Origin: Lysinibacillus sphaericus OT4b.31 | Lineage (GTDB): Bacteria; Bacillota; Bacilli; Bacillales_A; Planococcaceae | Assembly: GCF_000392615.1 (NCBI RefSeq) | Contig: NZ_KB933398.1 | Location: 1,975,136-2,039,135 of the forward strand | Length of the DNA stretch: 64,000 nucleotides | Direction of reading: 5' to 3' | Shown here: in pieces, positions 36,627-46,103 of the stretch | Numbering within the stretch: the first letter of the stretch is position 1 | Layout: every line of letters starts with the position of its first letter | The notes under the pieces: generated by a model | Told to the model about the DNA's origin: nothing | The model's input: only the letters and a program-made list of their open reading frames with translations | The model's database searches: none | Position numbers and translations under genes: made by a program

Positions 36627-37421
36627 ATGGTAACTTTAGCAGTTGATTCGGTATCCGTTGGCTATAATGAAGGATTAATTATAGATGGATTATCAGTGGA
36701 GATCCCCGAAGGAAAGATTACAACGATTATTGGACCAAATGGTTGTGGGAAATCTACCTTGTTAAAAACAGCGTCTCGTATTTTAAAGGCAAAACGAGGG
36801 ACTGTTTATCTTGATGGAAAAGCAATTGAGAAACAGTCAACAAAAGAAATTGCAAAGAAAATGGCAATTTTACCCCAGACTGCAGAATTGCCGACTGGTC
36901 TTACTGTGTTTGAGCTTATTTCATATGGTCGTTTTCCACACCAAAATGGATTTGGCACGCTGAAAGAAGAAGATTATCGCTATATTCATTGGGCACTTGA
37001 AGTGACAGGGATGACAGAGTTTGCAAAGCGTCCAGCAGAAGCTTTATCAGGTGGTCAACGTCAACGAGTATGGATTGCGATGGCACTTGCTCAAGGAACG
37101 GACTTACTTGTATTAGACGAGCCGACAACTTACTTAGATATGGCTCACCAGTTAGAAATATTAAAATTATTGAAGAAGTTAAATCAGGAAGAAGGCCGTA
37201 CAATCGTTATGGTCATTCATGATTTAAATCATGCCTCTCGTTTTTCTGATCATATGGTTGCTTTAAAAGCTGGCAAACTGATTCACCAAGGAACGCCAGA
37301 CGAAGTAATGACAAGTGAGACACTTCGGAATGTATTTGAAATTGAGGCACTAATTGTTTCATGTCCTGTAAACAGTAAGCCGATCTGTTTAACCTACGAT
37401 TTAATGATGTTTCATAATTAA
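36627..37421 (+). CDS. Ferric-siderophore ABC transporter ATPase
   Basis: A 264-residue ABC ATPase that powers the permease pair. Walker A GPNGCGKST at about 37, Q-loop LPQTAELPTG, ABC signature LSGGQRQR at about 140, Walker B LLVLDEPTTYLD at about 158 and the H-loop MVIHDLNHA. AAAGGAG precedes it; the ATG at 36,627 is used rather than a TTG one codon earlier. FhuC/YusV type. Confidence 0.95.
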   Translation: MVTLAVDSVSVGYNEGLIIDGLSVEIPEGKITTIIGPNGCGKSTLLKTASRILKAKRGTVYLDGKAIEKQSTKEIAKKMAILPQTAELPTGLTVFELISYGRFPHQNGFGTLKEEDYRYIHWALEVTGMTEFAKRPAEALSGGQRQRVWIAMALAQGTDLLVLDEPTTYLDMAHQLEILKLLKKLNQEEGRTIVMVIHDLNHASRFSDHMVALKAGKLIHQGTPDEVMTSETLRNVFEIEALIVSCPVNSKPICLTYDLMMFHN

Positions 37422-37477
37422 TCACTGAAAAAAGCATAAGGGGAGGGGCTTCCTCTCTTAAATAGAGAGAGAGGGAG

Positions 37478-37537
37478 CATTCTAATGGGCGTTGAGCTTC
37501 TCATTTTAGCCTGAGATGTTGAACACCCATTAGAATG
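37478..37537 (+). other. 26-bp near-perfect hairpin between ATPase and binding-protein genes
   Basis: Arms 37,478-37,503 and 37,512-37,537 pair with only a few mismatches (CATTCTAATGGG perfect at the base) across an 8-base loop. A smaller CCTCTCT/AGAGAGG hairpin precedes it. With no T run it is probably an mRNA stabiliser or processing site that lets the binding-protein part be more abundant (inference). Confidence 0.75.
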
Positions 37538-37576
37538 AAATGGGTCACATACAATTTATCCGGGAGGAACAAAAAT

Positions 37577-38521
37577 ATGAAGAAATTTAAACTATCGTTA
37601 CTAGCAATGGTATTAGTTGTTACATCTATACTATTTGCAGCTTGTTCTTCAGATAAGAAAGAACAAGAAGAAAAAGCAGACGCAAAAGCTGAAGAGCGTA
37701 CTGTAGTGCATGCTAAAGGGGAAATTAAAATCCCTGCAAATCCAAAGAAAATTGCTGACCTTAGTGGTTCAACAGAAGAATTATTAATCTTTGGAATGAA
37801 ACCAATCATTACTGCAAATACGTCTCAAGAAGAGATTGATCCACATATTGCAGATAAATTGAAAGATGTTAAACCTGTCGGCTCTGCTTGGGGTGACAAA
37901 ATTAACATCGAAGCTGTGGCTGCTGCAAAACCAGATTTAATTCTTATAAATAATCGTCAAGAAAAAATCTATGATCAACTATCTAAAATTGCACCTACTG
38001 TTATGTTAGAAACTCCATTAGATCAATGGCGTCCTAAGTTTGAGGAATTAGGTAAAATCTTCGATAAAGAAAAAGAAACAGAAGAATGGTTCAAAAATTA
38101 TGATGACAAAGCAAGTAAGTTACACGATAAAATCGTTGCTAAAACTGGTGATGAGACGTTCATGAAAATGGCTGCATATCCAAATGCATTCCGTGTATAC
38201 GGTGACTATGGTTACGGTAGCGTAATCTTTAAAGATTTAAAATTACCAGCAGTTCCTGGTACACCAATGGATGAACCATTAGTACAAGTACAAAAAGAAG
38301 CTTTAATTGACTACAATCCAGATTACCTATTCGTATTTACAACAGGTGACGGTTCTGAACGCTTAAAAGAATTCCAAGAAGAAACAATTTGGAAAAACAT
38401 GAACGCTGTTAAGAACAACCGCGTATTTATCATTAATAATGATGCAGTAAATAAAGGATACTTCCCACTTGGAAAAGAAATGATTTTAGACGAAATTGCT
38501 GATTTTGTTTTAGAAAAATAA
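37577..38521 (+). CDS. Ferric-siderophore substrate-binding lipoprotein
   Basis: A 314-residue extracellular binding protein anchored by a lipid on Cys23 (signal MKKFKLSLLAMVLVVTSILF, lipobox FAAC). The class III periplasmic-binding fold is indicated by KKIADLSGSTEELLIFGMKP and INIEAVAAAKPDLILINN. It delivers ferric siderophore to the permeases encoded upstream. GGGAGG precedes the ATG at 37,577; the ATG at 37,535 lies inside a hairpin and was rejected. The ligand class is unknown (FhuD-, FeuA- or YfiY-like). Confidence 0.93.
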   Translation: MKKFKLSLLAMVLVVTSILFAACSSDKKEQEEKADAKAEERTVVHAKGEIKIPANPKKIADLSGSTEELLIFGMKPIITANTSQEEIDPHIADKLKDVKPVGSAWGDKINIEAVAAAKPDLILINNRQEKIYDQLSKIAPTVMLETPLDQWRPKFEELGKIFDKEKETEEWFKNYDDKASKLHDKIVAKTGDETFMKMAAYPNAFRVYGDYGYGSVIFKDLKLPAVPGTPMDEPLVQVQKEALIDYNPDYLFVFTTGDGSERLKEFQEETIWKNMNAVKNNRVFIINNDAVNKGYFPLGKEMILDEIADFVLEK

Positions 38522-38529
38522 TAAAAGCA

Positions 38530-38561
38530 AGAATCACCTTCGTAATATTGAAGGTGATTCT
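38530..38561 (+). terminator. Hairpin after the binding-lipoprotein gene
   Basis: A perfect 12-bp stem AGAATCACCTTC/GAAGGTGATTCT nine bases after the stop. No T run follows, so termination may be partial. Confidence 0.7.
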
Positions 38562-38594
38562 AACTGTAGACAAACTCAAAAATGGAGTTTGATC

Positions 38595-38821
38595 TGACCC
38601 AAAAAAGTTAGACAAATAATTTAAGCAGCTTCTAAGATCTGAGTCCGATATTGTACTGGACTTAGATCTTTTAATTTTGTCTTCATACGTTTGTGATTAT
38701 AGTAATGAATATAGGCATCCAATTCTTTTTCAAAGTGCACCATACTTTCAAATTCTTGCAGGTAAAGCAACTCAGACTTTAATAAGCCAAAGAAATTTTC
38801 CATGACAGCGTTGTCAAACAA
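38595..38821 (-). mobile_element. IS3-family (IS150-like) transposase remnant with one terminal repeat
   Basis: The minus strand encodes the last 66 residues of an OrfB integrase-type transposase: [20 protein letters not shown] with [11 protein letters not shown] and a DLSPVQYR ending. The catalytic glutamate region (MENFFGLLK) is present but the rest is absent. TGACCCAAAAAAGTTAGACA at 38,595 matches the usual end of this IS group. The upstream half is deleted at about 38,822. Confidence 0.85.
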
Positions 38822-38854
38822 TTTCTATTTGATATAAACGAATCCATCCCTGAA

Positions 38855-39101
38855 TCATTTATAAGAAACCTTATATAAATCCTGAAGTTCCAAATAACTA
38901 TGTTTCCCCTCAAGGTAAAGACGAGCAATGCCCAAATACAATATGCTCTTTGTGCCCATTAATGGATAGAGTGGTTTGGCCATCCGTAATCAATAAGGGA
39001 GCCGCACTATCAAGATGTATCGTTGATTTTTGAAATAATGATTTGGCTAAATCTTTTATTTCTGTGCAATGTGCCAGCCAATTAGGATTAGAATCAAGCA
39101 T
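38855..39101 (-). pseudogene. Frameshifted small hypothetical gene
   Basis: The first frame (39,101 to 38,910) gives 63 residues beginning MLDSNPNWLAHCTEIKDLAK and reading to NGHKEHIVFG. A one-base shift there continues IARLYLEGKHSYLELQDLYK and stops at 38,855. The joined product would be about 80 residues. I do not recognise the family. It lies beside the IS3 remnant, whose insertion may have disrupted it. Confidence 0.5.
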
Positions 39102-39224
39102 TTATTTACTCCTTTAGTTTGTTGTGATAAAAGTATACTACGGAATGTCACAGCAAACGGCATAAAAACGACAAGTTCAAAATGAATAACATTTGTAAAA
39201 AAGATTAATTATTTATAATAAAGT

Positions 39225-39278
39225 TTGATTAAAATCATTTCTCCTTTAGATTTCTTAGAGGTGAGATGATTTTTTTAT
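39225..39278. repeat. Dispersed hairpin repeat, copy A
   Basis: TTGATTAAAATCAT...TAGATTTC.TAGAGGTGA.ATGATTTTTT. It resembles copy B at 53,756-53,808 in both arms and loop. AAAATCAT pairs with ATGATTTT and T follows, so it may terminate transcription. Confidence 0.7.
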
Positions 39279-39326
39279 TGGATATTTATGTTAACATCAC
39301 TTAAAAGAGGCGTAGTTGTACAAAGG

Positions 39327-39411
39327 AAACCATAAGAAAAGAGCTTCCATTGAAGGAGAAAATGCGAAGCTCAAATGGTTTTATGGTCTATCTCGAACTG
39401 GGAGATAGGCC
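39327..39411 (+). ncRNA. Two adjacent stable hairpins, possible structured RNA of unknown class
   Basis: Hairpin 1: AAACCAT and GAGCTTC pair with GAAGCTC and ATGGTTT (39,327-39,381). Hairpin 2: GGTCTATCTC pairs with GAGATAGGCC (39,385-39,411). A third ATTAGGC/GCCTAAT stem lies at about 39,457-39,489. No coding frame covers them. I tried to match lysine, M-box, ydaO and other known classes and could not. Confidence 0.45.
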
Positions 39412-39721
39412 AATTAGGTGTGTAAAGCAATCGAGATTAGTTATCATTGTAGTAATATTAGGCGGGTGAAGCGATAGTAACAGCCTAATACCAGATAATG
39501 TCGCCAAAATAAATCTATTACTAATTTGAAATTATATTTTGGACTTCATTTCTATAAAAATTTATACATAGTGAACAAAAAAACTACTTTTTCACTGGTT
39601 TTGAACCGTTCTAATGATTCATTTTACATAGATTAACTATCAGGAGTAATCGAATAGTCTTGAAGTTTGTAGAGTTACGTGAGATTATAAGTGAGCGTAA
39701 CTGTAAACTAAAACTATAGAA

Positions 39722-39832
39722 GTTAAAGGCAAACTGTTCTGAAAGGGCAGGACGCAAAGCCTAGGGTCTAAAGTTTAGGGATTAATCAAAAGTCCTGCAA
39801 TCTAAACAATGATCGCCTGGTTACCAAATTTA
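39722..39832 (+). ncRNA. Cyclic-di-GMP-I (GEMM-I) riboswitch
   Basis: Shows the ordered consensus segments of the class: AAAGGCAAACTG, a stem capped by a GAAA tetraloop (TTCTGAAAGGG), AGGACGCAAAGCCTAGGGTCT (the core with the tetraloop receptor, quoted in part), a second variable stem, and TGATCGCCTGGTTACC at the 3' side. It binds the second messenger c-di-GMP and normally controls motility, adhesion or biofilm genes in cis. A terminator follows at 39,861. No intact gene follows within 1.1 kb until the chemoreceptor at 40,998. Confidence 0.9.
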
Positions 39833-39860
39833 TGGATTAATACATATATAAATCCTTTGG

Positions 39861-39888
39861 CTATTCTATATTAAATAGAATAGTTTTT
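39861..39888 (+). terminator. Expression-platform terminator of the c-di-GMP riboswitch
   Basis: CTATTCTAT pairs with ATAGAATAG around ATTAA and is followed by five T. It is 29 bases after the aptamer. Confidence 0.88.
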
Positions 39889-40254
39889 GGAGTGTTTAAA
39901 ACCACCTGGAATGAATTTGGCGAAAATACGTAGTTGGAAAGGATTAATAGATTCTTGAAGTTAACAAAAAACTGCACCATTGGTCCTCTTTAGTAACATG
40001 GAATAGGGGTAGAACCGAAGACGTATTAACGGGGCTATTAACTATTGTAACGCCCCAACAACTAGAAGATTTATGCCGTAAAGAAGTAGCTTGATTAGAA
40101 GAGAAAATTCGGTTTCCTTATCTACCCTACCTACATAATTTTTCGGAATGACATCCATGGGGTGTGTTTCCAGTATCCAGCGGAAGCTGTCAAGTGCGGT
40201 CTTTCACTTGACTGGTTTCACTGGATACAAGACGCTCCGTAAATGGATGCTGTT

Positions 40255-40413
40255 CTAAAATGGACTTAACTTTTTTGTGTCTAGGATATTGACGTAGATC
40301 CAGTTTGCACCTTTTGTATCATTGGGAATAGAAAAATCAGCAAGTGTGTGACCCTCGCCATGTATGAAATGGACATGATGGGAGCGCAAACTCACGTCGA
40401 TACCGACTAGCAT
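40255..40413 (-). mobile_element. IS110-family transposase N-terminal remnant
   Basis: The minus-strand frame from 40,413 gives MLVGIDVSLRSHHVHF followed by GHTLADFSIPNDTKGA, the DEDD-domain start of IS110 transposases (first Asp in VGIDVS). After about 36 residues similarity is lost and a stop occurs at codon 53. Confidence 0.75.
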
Positions 40414-40997
40414 TTGTGACAAACCAATAACTTCCTAAGTTAGGATTAATCAAGATTGTCTCAGACCTGGGTGCCCAGTCGTATCATCGATGTCTGCATC
40501 TTTATTAAAAATCAAAGGGAAGAATACCAAAATGAGCTCTACACTCTCTTCTTCACCAACGTCGCAGCTAGTGGTTAGAACTTCCATAATGAACGATGGG
40601 TTAGCAGGCTTATCAAGCAGTACACTATTAAGCGCCAACAAGGAGAGAAGGCTATTTTCTGTGTCAACCTTGTCCGTTTCATTGTCTCATGGGCACGGTC
40701 TGAGTGAAATAAAAGATGAAATAAAAAAGGACGAAGTACTAAAATAGAGCATCCTCCATCCTCGTCCAAACTATATGAATTTAGGCAACTCAAATAAACA
40801 GGTAGCACCTGTGAGCTTTATTAAGACAGGATAAAAATGGATTTTTGGCTCCCTCGGTAAGTTAAACAGGTAAAACATAAAAAGAGTGAGAGAGCCAAAA
40901 GGCGACCATCTCCTATAGGAAATCCAACAGATCCTCCAGTTGTCCAGATCAGTGGAAAGAGTTCTTACTACTAATATACAAGGAGTGTAAAATTTAA

Positions 40998-43037
40998 ATG
41001 AATAAGAAAAGGATTTCGTTCAAAGCAAAGTTATTAGTTTTCTCTTTATTACTGTCATTAGTACCGATTGTTTTTATTGGAGTTTTAGTTAATAAAATAG
41101 TTAGCGAAAAAACCAAGGATGATTATATCAGTTTCAGCGAGAGAGAAATTAAACAGGTGGACAATGGAATTTCTCTATACTTTGAAACGATTAGGGAAAA
41201 TGTCAAGTTATTAGCTAATGACCATTCCATCCTAAATGCCGATTCAAGTATTACCTCTTATAAAGATGTAGCGGGAGAAGGCTCAATTGATATGACCCCT
41301 TCAGAAAATGGGGATAAGGAGAAAGCCATTTTTGATGTGTTTTCTCAATTTAGTAATAGTCATCCTAAAGCCTCTTATGTTTATATAGGTACATCGGATG
41401 GAGGTTATGTCCAATATCCCGAGGGGCCAACCCCAGCTGGTTTCGATCCTAGAGACCGTCCTTGGTATACCATGGCTAATGAAAAACCAGGAGAAGTAAA
41501 ATTAACAAGTGCCTATGAGGCAACGGGTATAGAGGGAATTATAGTAAGTAATGTAGTGTCGATTGAAAAAGATGGAAAACAGACAGGTGTGTTAGGCTTA
41601 GATGTAAGTTTGGAAGGCTTAACAGATATTATCAAGGAAATCAGTATAGGTAAAAATGGGTATGTAATTCTCGCGCAAGAAGATGGAACAATCCTTGCAC
41701 ATCCAAAAGATCCTGAATTGAACTTCCAACCAATTTCTAAACTAAACATTCCTTCAATCAAAGATGGCACATTTGAAACTGAACTAGATGGAGAAGACTA
41801 TGTATTAAACACAATCACTTCAGAAATTGATGGCTGGAAGTATATTGCTGTCATAAAAAAGGACGAAATTTTAAGTACGGCCACTTTCATACGCTCGATG
41901 CTTTTCATTATAGGTGGGATTTTTGCTATTCTTGCTGTAGTAGCTTCAATTTTTATGAGTTTACGTATAACGAAGAGAATTAAAAGAATTAGTGATTTGT
42001 CTTTAGCGATGTCAAAAGGTGATTTGACTCAACAAGTCACGGTAAAGGTGAATGATGAAATCGGGGATATGGGCGAGAATTTCAATACGATGTCTAACAG
42101 TTTAAAAGAAACAATCAAAAAAATTTCGAATGAATCTCAACAATTATCTGCTACATCTGAGGAGCTGGCAGCATCTTCGATCGAGAATCAAAAAGCTTCT
42201 AATGAAATATCCGAATCGATCCAACTTGTTGCTACTGGAACAGATGAACAGGATGCCGCTATGAAAAACGCAGTAGGTATTATCAATGAGGTGTTTAAGC
42301 ATGTGGACGATGTGACAGTGAGCATGGACAATGTGAAAGATTCCATCCATTATTCAACGGAAACTGCTAAACAGGGCGGTGAAGTCGTGGAACAAACGGT
42401 AAGTCAGATGAGTGAGATTGATAAAAACGTAAGTTCTTCCGCTGAGAAAATTAGCATGTTAAATGAAAAATCAAATGAAATTAGACAAATAAGCTTAATC
42501 ATACAGTCCATTTCGGAACAAACGAATTTATTGGCTTTGAATGCTGCAATTGAAGCTGCAAGAGCTGGCGAACATGGAAAGGGATTTGCAGTAGTGGCGG
42601 ATGAAGTTCGAAAACTCGCAGAGCAATCCAGCAACTCAGCATTGCAGATCAATGAAATTATTCATGATATTGAAAATGGCATTGAAGATTCGATGGGTCT
42701 TGTAAATCTAGGGGTAAGCTCGGCAAAAGAAGGAATGAAACTCGTGAATGAAAGCGGGAAAGCATTTGGAGAAATAAAGGACTCCATTATCGCTGGAACA
42801 ACAAAAATTTCCGAGGTCAGCATAGCAATGGAAAACATGAAGAATCATATAGCTGAAGTGGTAGTTCACATAGAGGCAGTTTCAAAAACGAGTATTGAAG
42901 TAAATAATTATTCCCAAAACGTCGCGGCATCCTCCGAAGAAATGAGTGCCTCAATGGAAGAGGTTTCATCGGTTTCTCAAGAGTTAGCTAGAATGTCAGG
43001 TGAATTAGAGGAAGCTATCCAGCAATTTAAATTGTAA
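40998..43037 (+). CDS. Methyl-accepting chemotaxis protein with dCache sensor
   Basis: A 679-residue transmembrane chemoreceptor. TM1 at about 10-32, an extracellular double-Cache ligand domain (about 35-285, with [17 protein letters not shown] and DPRDRPWY), TM2 at about 295-318, HAMP (about 319-372) and a cytoplasmic signalling domain whose hairpin tip reads [18 protein letters not shown]. Cache domains of this type bind amino acids or related small molecules. AAGGAG precedes the ATG. CheR at 6,090 could methylate it. No sigma-D promoter is obvious. It is the first intact gene after the c-di-GMP riboswitch. Confidence 0.95.
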   Translation: MNKKRISFKAKLLVFSLLLSLVPIVFIGVLVNKIVSEKTKDDYISFSEREIKQVDNGISLYFETIRENVKLLANDHSILNADSSITSYKDVAGEGSIDMTPSENGDKEKAIFDVFSQFSNSHPKASYVYIGTSDGGYVQYPEGPTPAGFDPRDRPWYTMANEKPGEVKLTSAYEATGIEGIIVSNVVSIEKDGKQTGVLGLDVSLEGLTDIIKEISIGKNGYVILAQEDGTILAHPKDPELNFQPISKLNIPSIKDGTFETELDGEDYVLNTITSEIDGWKYIAVIKKDEILSTATFIRSMLFIIGGIFAILAVVASIFMSLRITKRIKRISDLSLAMSKGDLTQQVTVKVNDEIGDMGENFNTMSNSLKETIKKISNESQQLSATSEELAASSIENQKASNEISESIQLVATGTDEQDAAMKNAVGIINEVFKHVDDVTVSMDNVKDSIHYSTETAKQGGEVVEQTVSQMSEIDKNVSSSAEKISMLNEKSNEIRQISLIIQSISEQTNLLALNAAIEAARAGEHGKGFAVVADEVRKLAEQSSNSALQINEIIHDIENGIEDSMGLVNLGVSSAKEGMKLVNESGKAFGEIKDSIIAGTTKISEVSIAMENMKNHIAEVVVHIEAVSKTSIEVNNYSQNVAASSEEMSASMEEVSSVSQELARMSGELEEAIQQFKL

Positions 43038-43225
43038 AAGTATGATTTCTATCAAGCCAATAACCAAAGGAACATGTTGGGTTTAACGGCACATACCTAC
43101 ACAACCTATAATCTTGTTTATAATTTACATTCATATTGTATAAACCATCCCCTGAATGTTTTTATATAATTTTCGGAAGAAAAACTTTTATGTTTAATTG
43201 GATTTAGAAATAGGGAGGAAACATC

Positions 43226-45406
43226 ATGTTTAAATTATCAAATCGTGTTATAACCTTGATAGCCCTTATGGTAGTAATGGCCGTGCTTCCATTGGCAAGT
43301 GTTTCTGCAGAAGAAACCGAATTTGATCCATTCGAAAAGAGTGTTAGAGAAATTTCGAATGCTTTGGATAACAATCAAATTACTTCTGAGCAGTTGGTTA
43401 AGTATTATCTAGAACGTATAAAAGCATATGACAAGCAAGGCCCTACGATTAATTCGTTTACTAACATTAATGAAGAAGCTATAGAGATTGCAAAGCAATT
43501 GGACGCAGAGAGACAAAGTAAAGGTACAAGAGGTGTACTACATGGTATTCCAATCGTTGTCAAAGATAATTTTAACGTAAAAGGAATGCCTACAACAGCA
43601 GGTTCTGTTGCACTAAAGGAAGCTTACCCTGAAAAAGATGCTTTTACTATTCAGAAACTTAAGGATGCAGGAGCCATTATCATTGGAAAAACAAATATGT
43701 CAGAGTTCGCAGCATCATATGGGAGGTTAGGATATAGCTCTTTGGGCGGTTTAACCTTGAACCCTTACAACCTTAAACGTGATGCTTCTGGTTCTAGTAG
43801 CGGAACTGCTGCAGCAATCACAGCAAACTTCGGTGTATTTGGATTAGGCACGGATACATCTGGGTCTGTTAGAGGACCATCCTATGTTACGGGTCTAGTC
43901 GGGATTAGACCGACGTTAGGTTTAATCAGTCGTGACGGAGTCGTTCCGTCCTCGTTAAATTTCGATACGCCTGGTCCAATGGCTAGATCTGTAGAAGATC
44001 TAGCCATTGCATTGAGTTTTATGGCAGGAGTCGATGAAAAGGATGACCAAACATTAGCTGCAAAGGGACATATTGTTGAAGATTATAGTAAGTCTTTAGA
44101 CAATGCTGCCCTGAAAAATGCAAGAATTGGTGTAGCTGTTGATTTCTTTGGAGATAACGCCGAAGTGGAAACCATTACGAATGAGGCCTTAAAGAAAATG
44201 GAAGAAATGGGGACAGAGCTTATCCCGGTATCTTTCTCAGAGACGACACAGTATCTGTGGACGCCCATTATTGGGCCAATTAACGAAGCAAATTTCAAGG
44301 TTCAATTGGAGATGTATTTAAAACAGTTCCCAGAAAGTCAGCCAAAAACGCTAGAAGAAATCATCAAAATCAGTGAGTCTCCAGAGGTTTTGAATTCAGC
44401 AACGCCAGTAAATCCAGCGGGTTTGGAAGGCCTAAAAACGAATTTGAAACAAGCGGCGTTTAAAGACACACCAGAATACAATCATTTAGTAACACAAGAT
44501 ATACCTAAAGTACGTAATGAAGTGCAATCAATAATGGAAAAGGAAAACTTGGATGCAATTGTTTTTCCAACAATGTCATGTCCTGCATCACCAAGATTCG
44601 ATAAGGATGACCCGACATATGTATGTGAATCCTATGACACGTATGCCGCGAGTTATGTAGCGACGGCTACAGGATTCCCTGAAATTACTGTTCCTGCCGG
44701 TGCTACGAGGGAAGAACTACCTGTTGGGATCTCTTTCTTGGGATTGGCATACAATGAACAATCTCTATTAGATATAGCCTATTCTTTTGAACAAGCAACC
44801 AACGCTAGAACGCTACCTAAAACAACGCCTAATTTCAAAATGAATGTAGATGAAAAGCCCAATTTTAAAGATGTAAGTTCATATGTCGATGAAATTAAGT
44901 ATTTGACAGACAAAGGAATTGTTAAAGGTTATCCAGATGGAACATTTAAACCAAATAATCCAATTACACGTTTACAAGCTATACAATTGATTTTAAAAGA
45001 AAAGGGAATTGTCGACTTTTCAGATGTCACCAACCCAGGATTTGTTGATGTATCACCTAGCGATTATGGATATGGGGAGATTGCTAAGGCTGCTGAATTA
45101 GGTATCGTCAACGGAAAAGTTAATGCCCAAGGTAAAAGATATTTTGACCCTAACGGAAAATTAATCCGCTCGCAAGGGGCTGCAATCCTAGTGTTAGCCT
45201 ATGACTTAAAAGGAACTTATCCAACCGATTTTAAGGACGTTCCAAAAGGGAATTGGGCTCATGACTATATTTCTGCGTTGGTAGCGAATAATATTACTAA
45301 TGGTTATTCCAACGGTGAATTTAAGCCGAATATTAATATATCGCGTCAACATTTTGCCACATTTATGGCCCGATATCTAGATGATCATTTTAAGCCCACG
45401 AAGTAA
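43226..45406 (+). CDS. Secreted amidase-signature enzyme with three S-layer-homology domains
   Basis: A 726-residue exported enzyme. Signal peptide residues 1-28 (cleavage after VSA). The amidase-signature domain (about 35-525) has the full Lys-Ser-Ser triad: Lys113 in VVKDNF, Ser190 in GSSSGT and Ser214 in TDTSGSVR. C-terminal SLH domains start near 545 (FKDVSSYVDEIKYLTDKGI), about 607 (FVDVSPSDYGYGEIAKAA) and about 670 (FKDVPKGNWAHDYISALV). SLH domains anchor the protein to pyruvylated wall polymer, so the enzyme works at the cell surface. Amide substrate unknown. AGGGAGG precedes the ATG and a terminator follows. Confidence 0.94.
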   Translation: MFKLSNRVITLIALMVVMAVLPLASVSAEETEFDPFEKSVREISNALDNNQITSEQLVKYYLERIKAYDKQGPTINSFTNINEEAIEIAKQLDAERQSKGTRGVLHGIPIVVKDNFNVKGMPTTAGSVALKEAYPEKDAFTIQKLKDAGAIIIGKTNMSEFAASYGRLGYSSLGGLTLNPYNLKRDASGSSSGTAAAITANFGVFGLGTDTSGSVRGPSYVTGLVGIRPTLGLISRDGVVPSSLNFDTPGPMARSVEDLAIALSFMAGVDEKDDQTLAAKGHIVEDYSKSLDNAALKNARIGVAVDFFGDNAEVETITNEALKKMEEMGTELIPVSFSETTQYLWTPIIGPINEANFKVQLEMYLKQFPESQPKTLEEIIKISESPEVLNSATPVNPAGLEGLKTNLKQAAFKDTPEYNHLVTQDIPKVRNEVQSIMEKENLDAIVFPTMSCPASPRFDKDDPTYVCESYDTYAASYVATATGFPEITVPAGATREELPVGISFLGLAYNEQSLLDIAYSFEQATNARTLPKTTPNFKMNVDEKPNFKDVSSYVDEIKYLTDKGIVKGYPDGTFKPNNPITRLQAIQLILKEKGIVDFSDVTNPGFVDVSPSDYGYGEIAKAAELGIVNGKVNAQGKRYFDPNGKLIRSQGAAILVLAYDLKGTYPTDFKDVPKGNWAHDYISALVANNITNGYSNGEFKPNINISRQHFATFMARYLDDHFKPTK

Positions 45407-45469
45407 AAGTCGATAGAGAACTTTCTTCAGGAACTATATAGATTACACAAAAATTATAGAAAAGATTTA

Positions 45470-45510
45470 GGCTTCTTATAAGCAGTCCGAACTTATGAGA
45501 AGTCTTTTTT
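45470..45510 (+). terminator. Terminator after the amidase-SLH gene
   Basis: GGCTTCTTATAAG pairs with CTTATGAGAAGTC (two G-U pairs), followed by six T. Confidence 0.88.
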
Positions 45511-45664
45511 ACGTATACCCATTAAACGATGAAAAACTTCGAGCATGTCAATATTTTCAGTACGTCATGGATACTCTTTGTGTACATTCTGTAAGTGCCA
45601 AACTCCTCTGACCTTATAGTAGCCACTTGTACTTGAATTTCCTAAAGGTACGCTTAAACTAAAA

Positions 45665-46103
45665 AATGCATATGGTTCTGGGAAAGATACATTGAGAGTG
45701 GCGGTAGGGCCTCCATTTTTTAAGGCACTAAAATCCATTCATCAATTTGACGGCAAAAAAGATGTTAGGGCATGGCTTTTCACAATCGCTAAAAATACAT
45801 ATTTTACTCGATATAATAAACAGCAACGCGAGTTAAATGAGGAAGAGCTGTCAGCGAAAAATGATGTTCAGCTTGTAGATTATTTAGCAAATGAAGAACC
45901 GGCACTTATGATTCACCGTTTTTACACGTAATGGATGAGCCTTATTAAAGAGGTTTTTCTCCCTTCGAATATTTGGTGAACTTTCTTTTGAGGCATTTGG
46001 TCAGCTATTTGGTAAAAGTGATGGTTGGGCGAGGGTTACGTATTATCGAGCAAAAAAGAAAATAATGGCGTATATGGAGGCGAAACAAGATGAAGGATAT
46101 TAA
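45665..46103 (+). pseudogene. Decayed ECF sigma factor
   Basis: Homology begins at FFKALKSIHQFDGKKDVRAW and AWLFTIAKNTYF (region 2), about 40 N-terminal residues being lost. It then needs three frame changes to continue LHVMDEPYKEVF, RIFGELSFEAFGQLFGK and GWARVTYYRAKKKIMAYMEA (region 4). The stop is at 46,101. The pieces are in the right order and spacing for one gene. The start overlaps a following anti-sigma remnant. Confidence 0.85.

Larger units (their letters stand above)
39102..40997. other. 1.9-kb gene-free stretch with RNA elements and transposon debris
   Basis: No intact gene. In order: a hairpin repeat (39,225), a double hairpin (39,327), an AGTTACG/CGTAACT inverted repeat (39,673-39,701), a c-di-GMP-I riboswitch with terminator (39,722-39,888), an orphan open segment of about 47 codons (39,951-40,094, contains GRTEDVLTGLLTIVTPQQ, not recognised), an IS110 remnant (40,255-40,413), and unassigned sequence to the chemoreceptor. 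A long-range GGCTCCCTC/GAGAGAGCC pairing lies at 40,845-40,900. Confidence 0.6.

Noticed and set aside
39327..39500. Lysine, M-box or ydaO-type riboswitch
   Set aside because: The conserved core sequences of those classes are not present; only generic stems are seen.
40450..40810. Overlapping open frames on both strands
   Set aside because: No start signals, no recognised domains, and the neighbouring sequence is IS110 debris; probably chance or decayed DNA.
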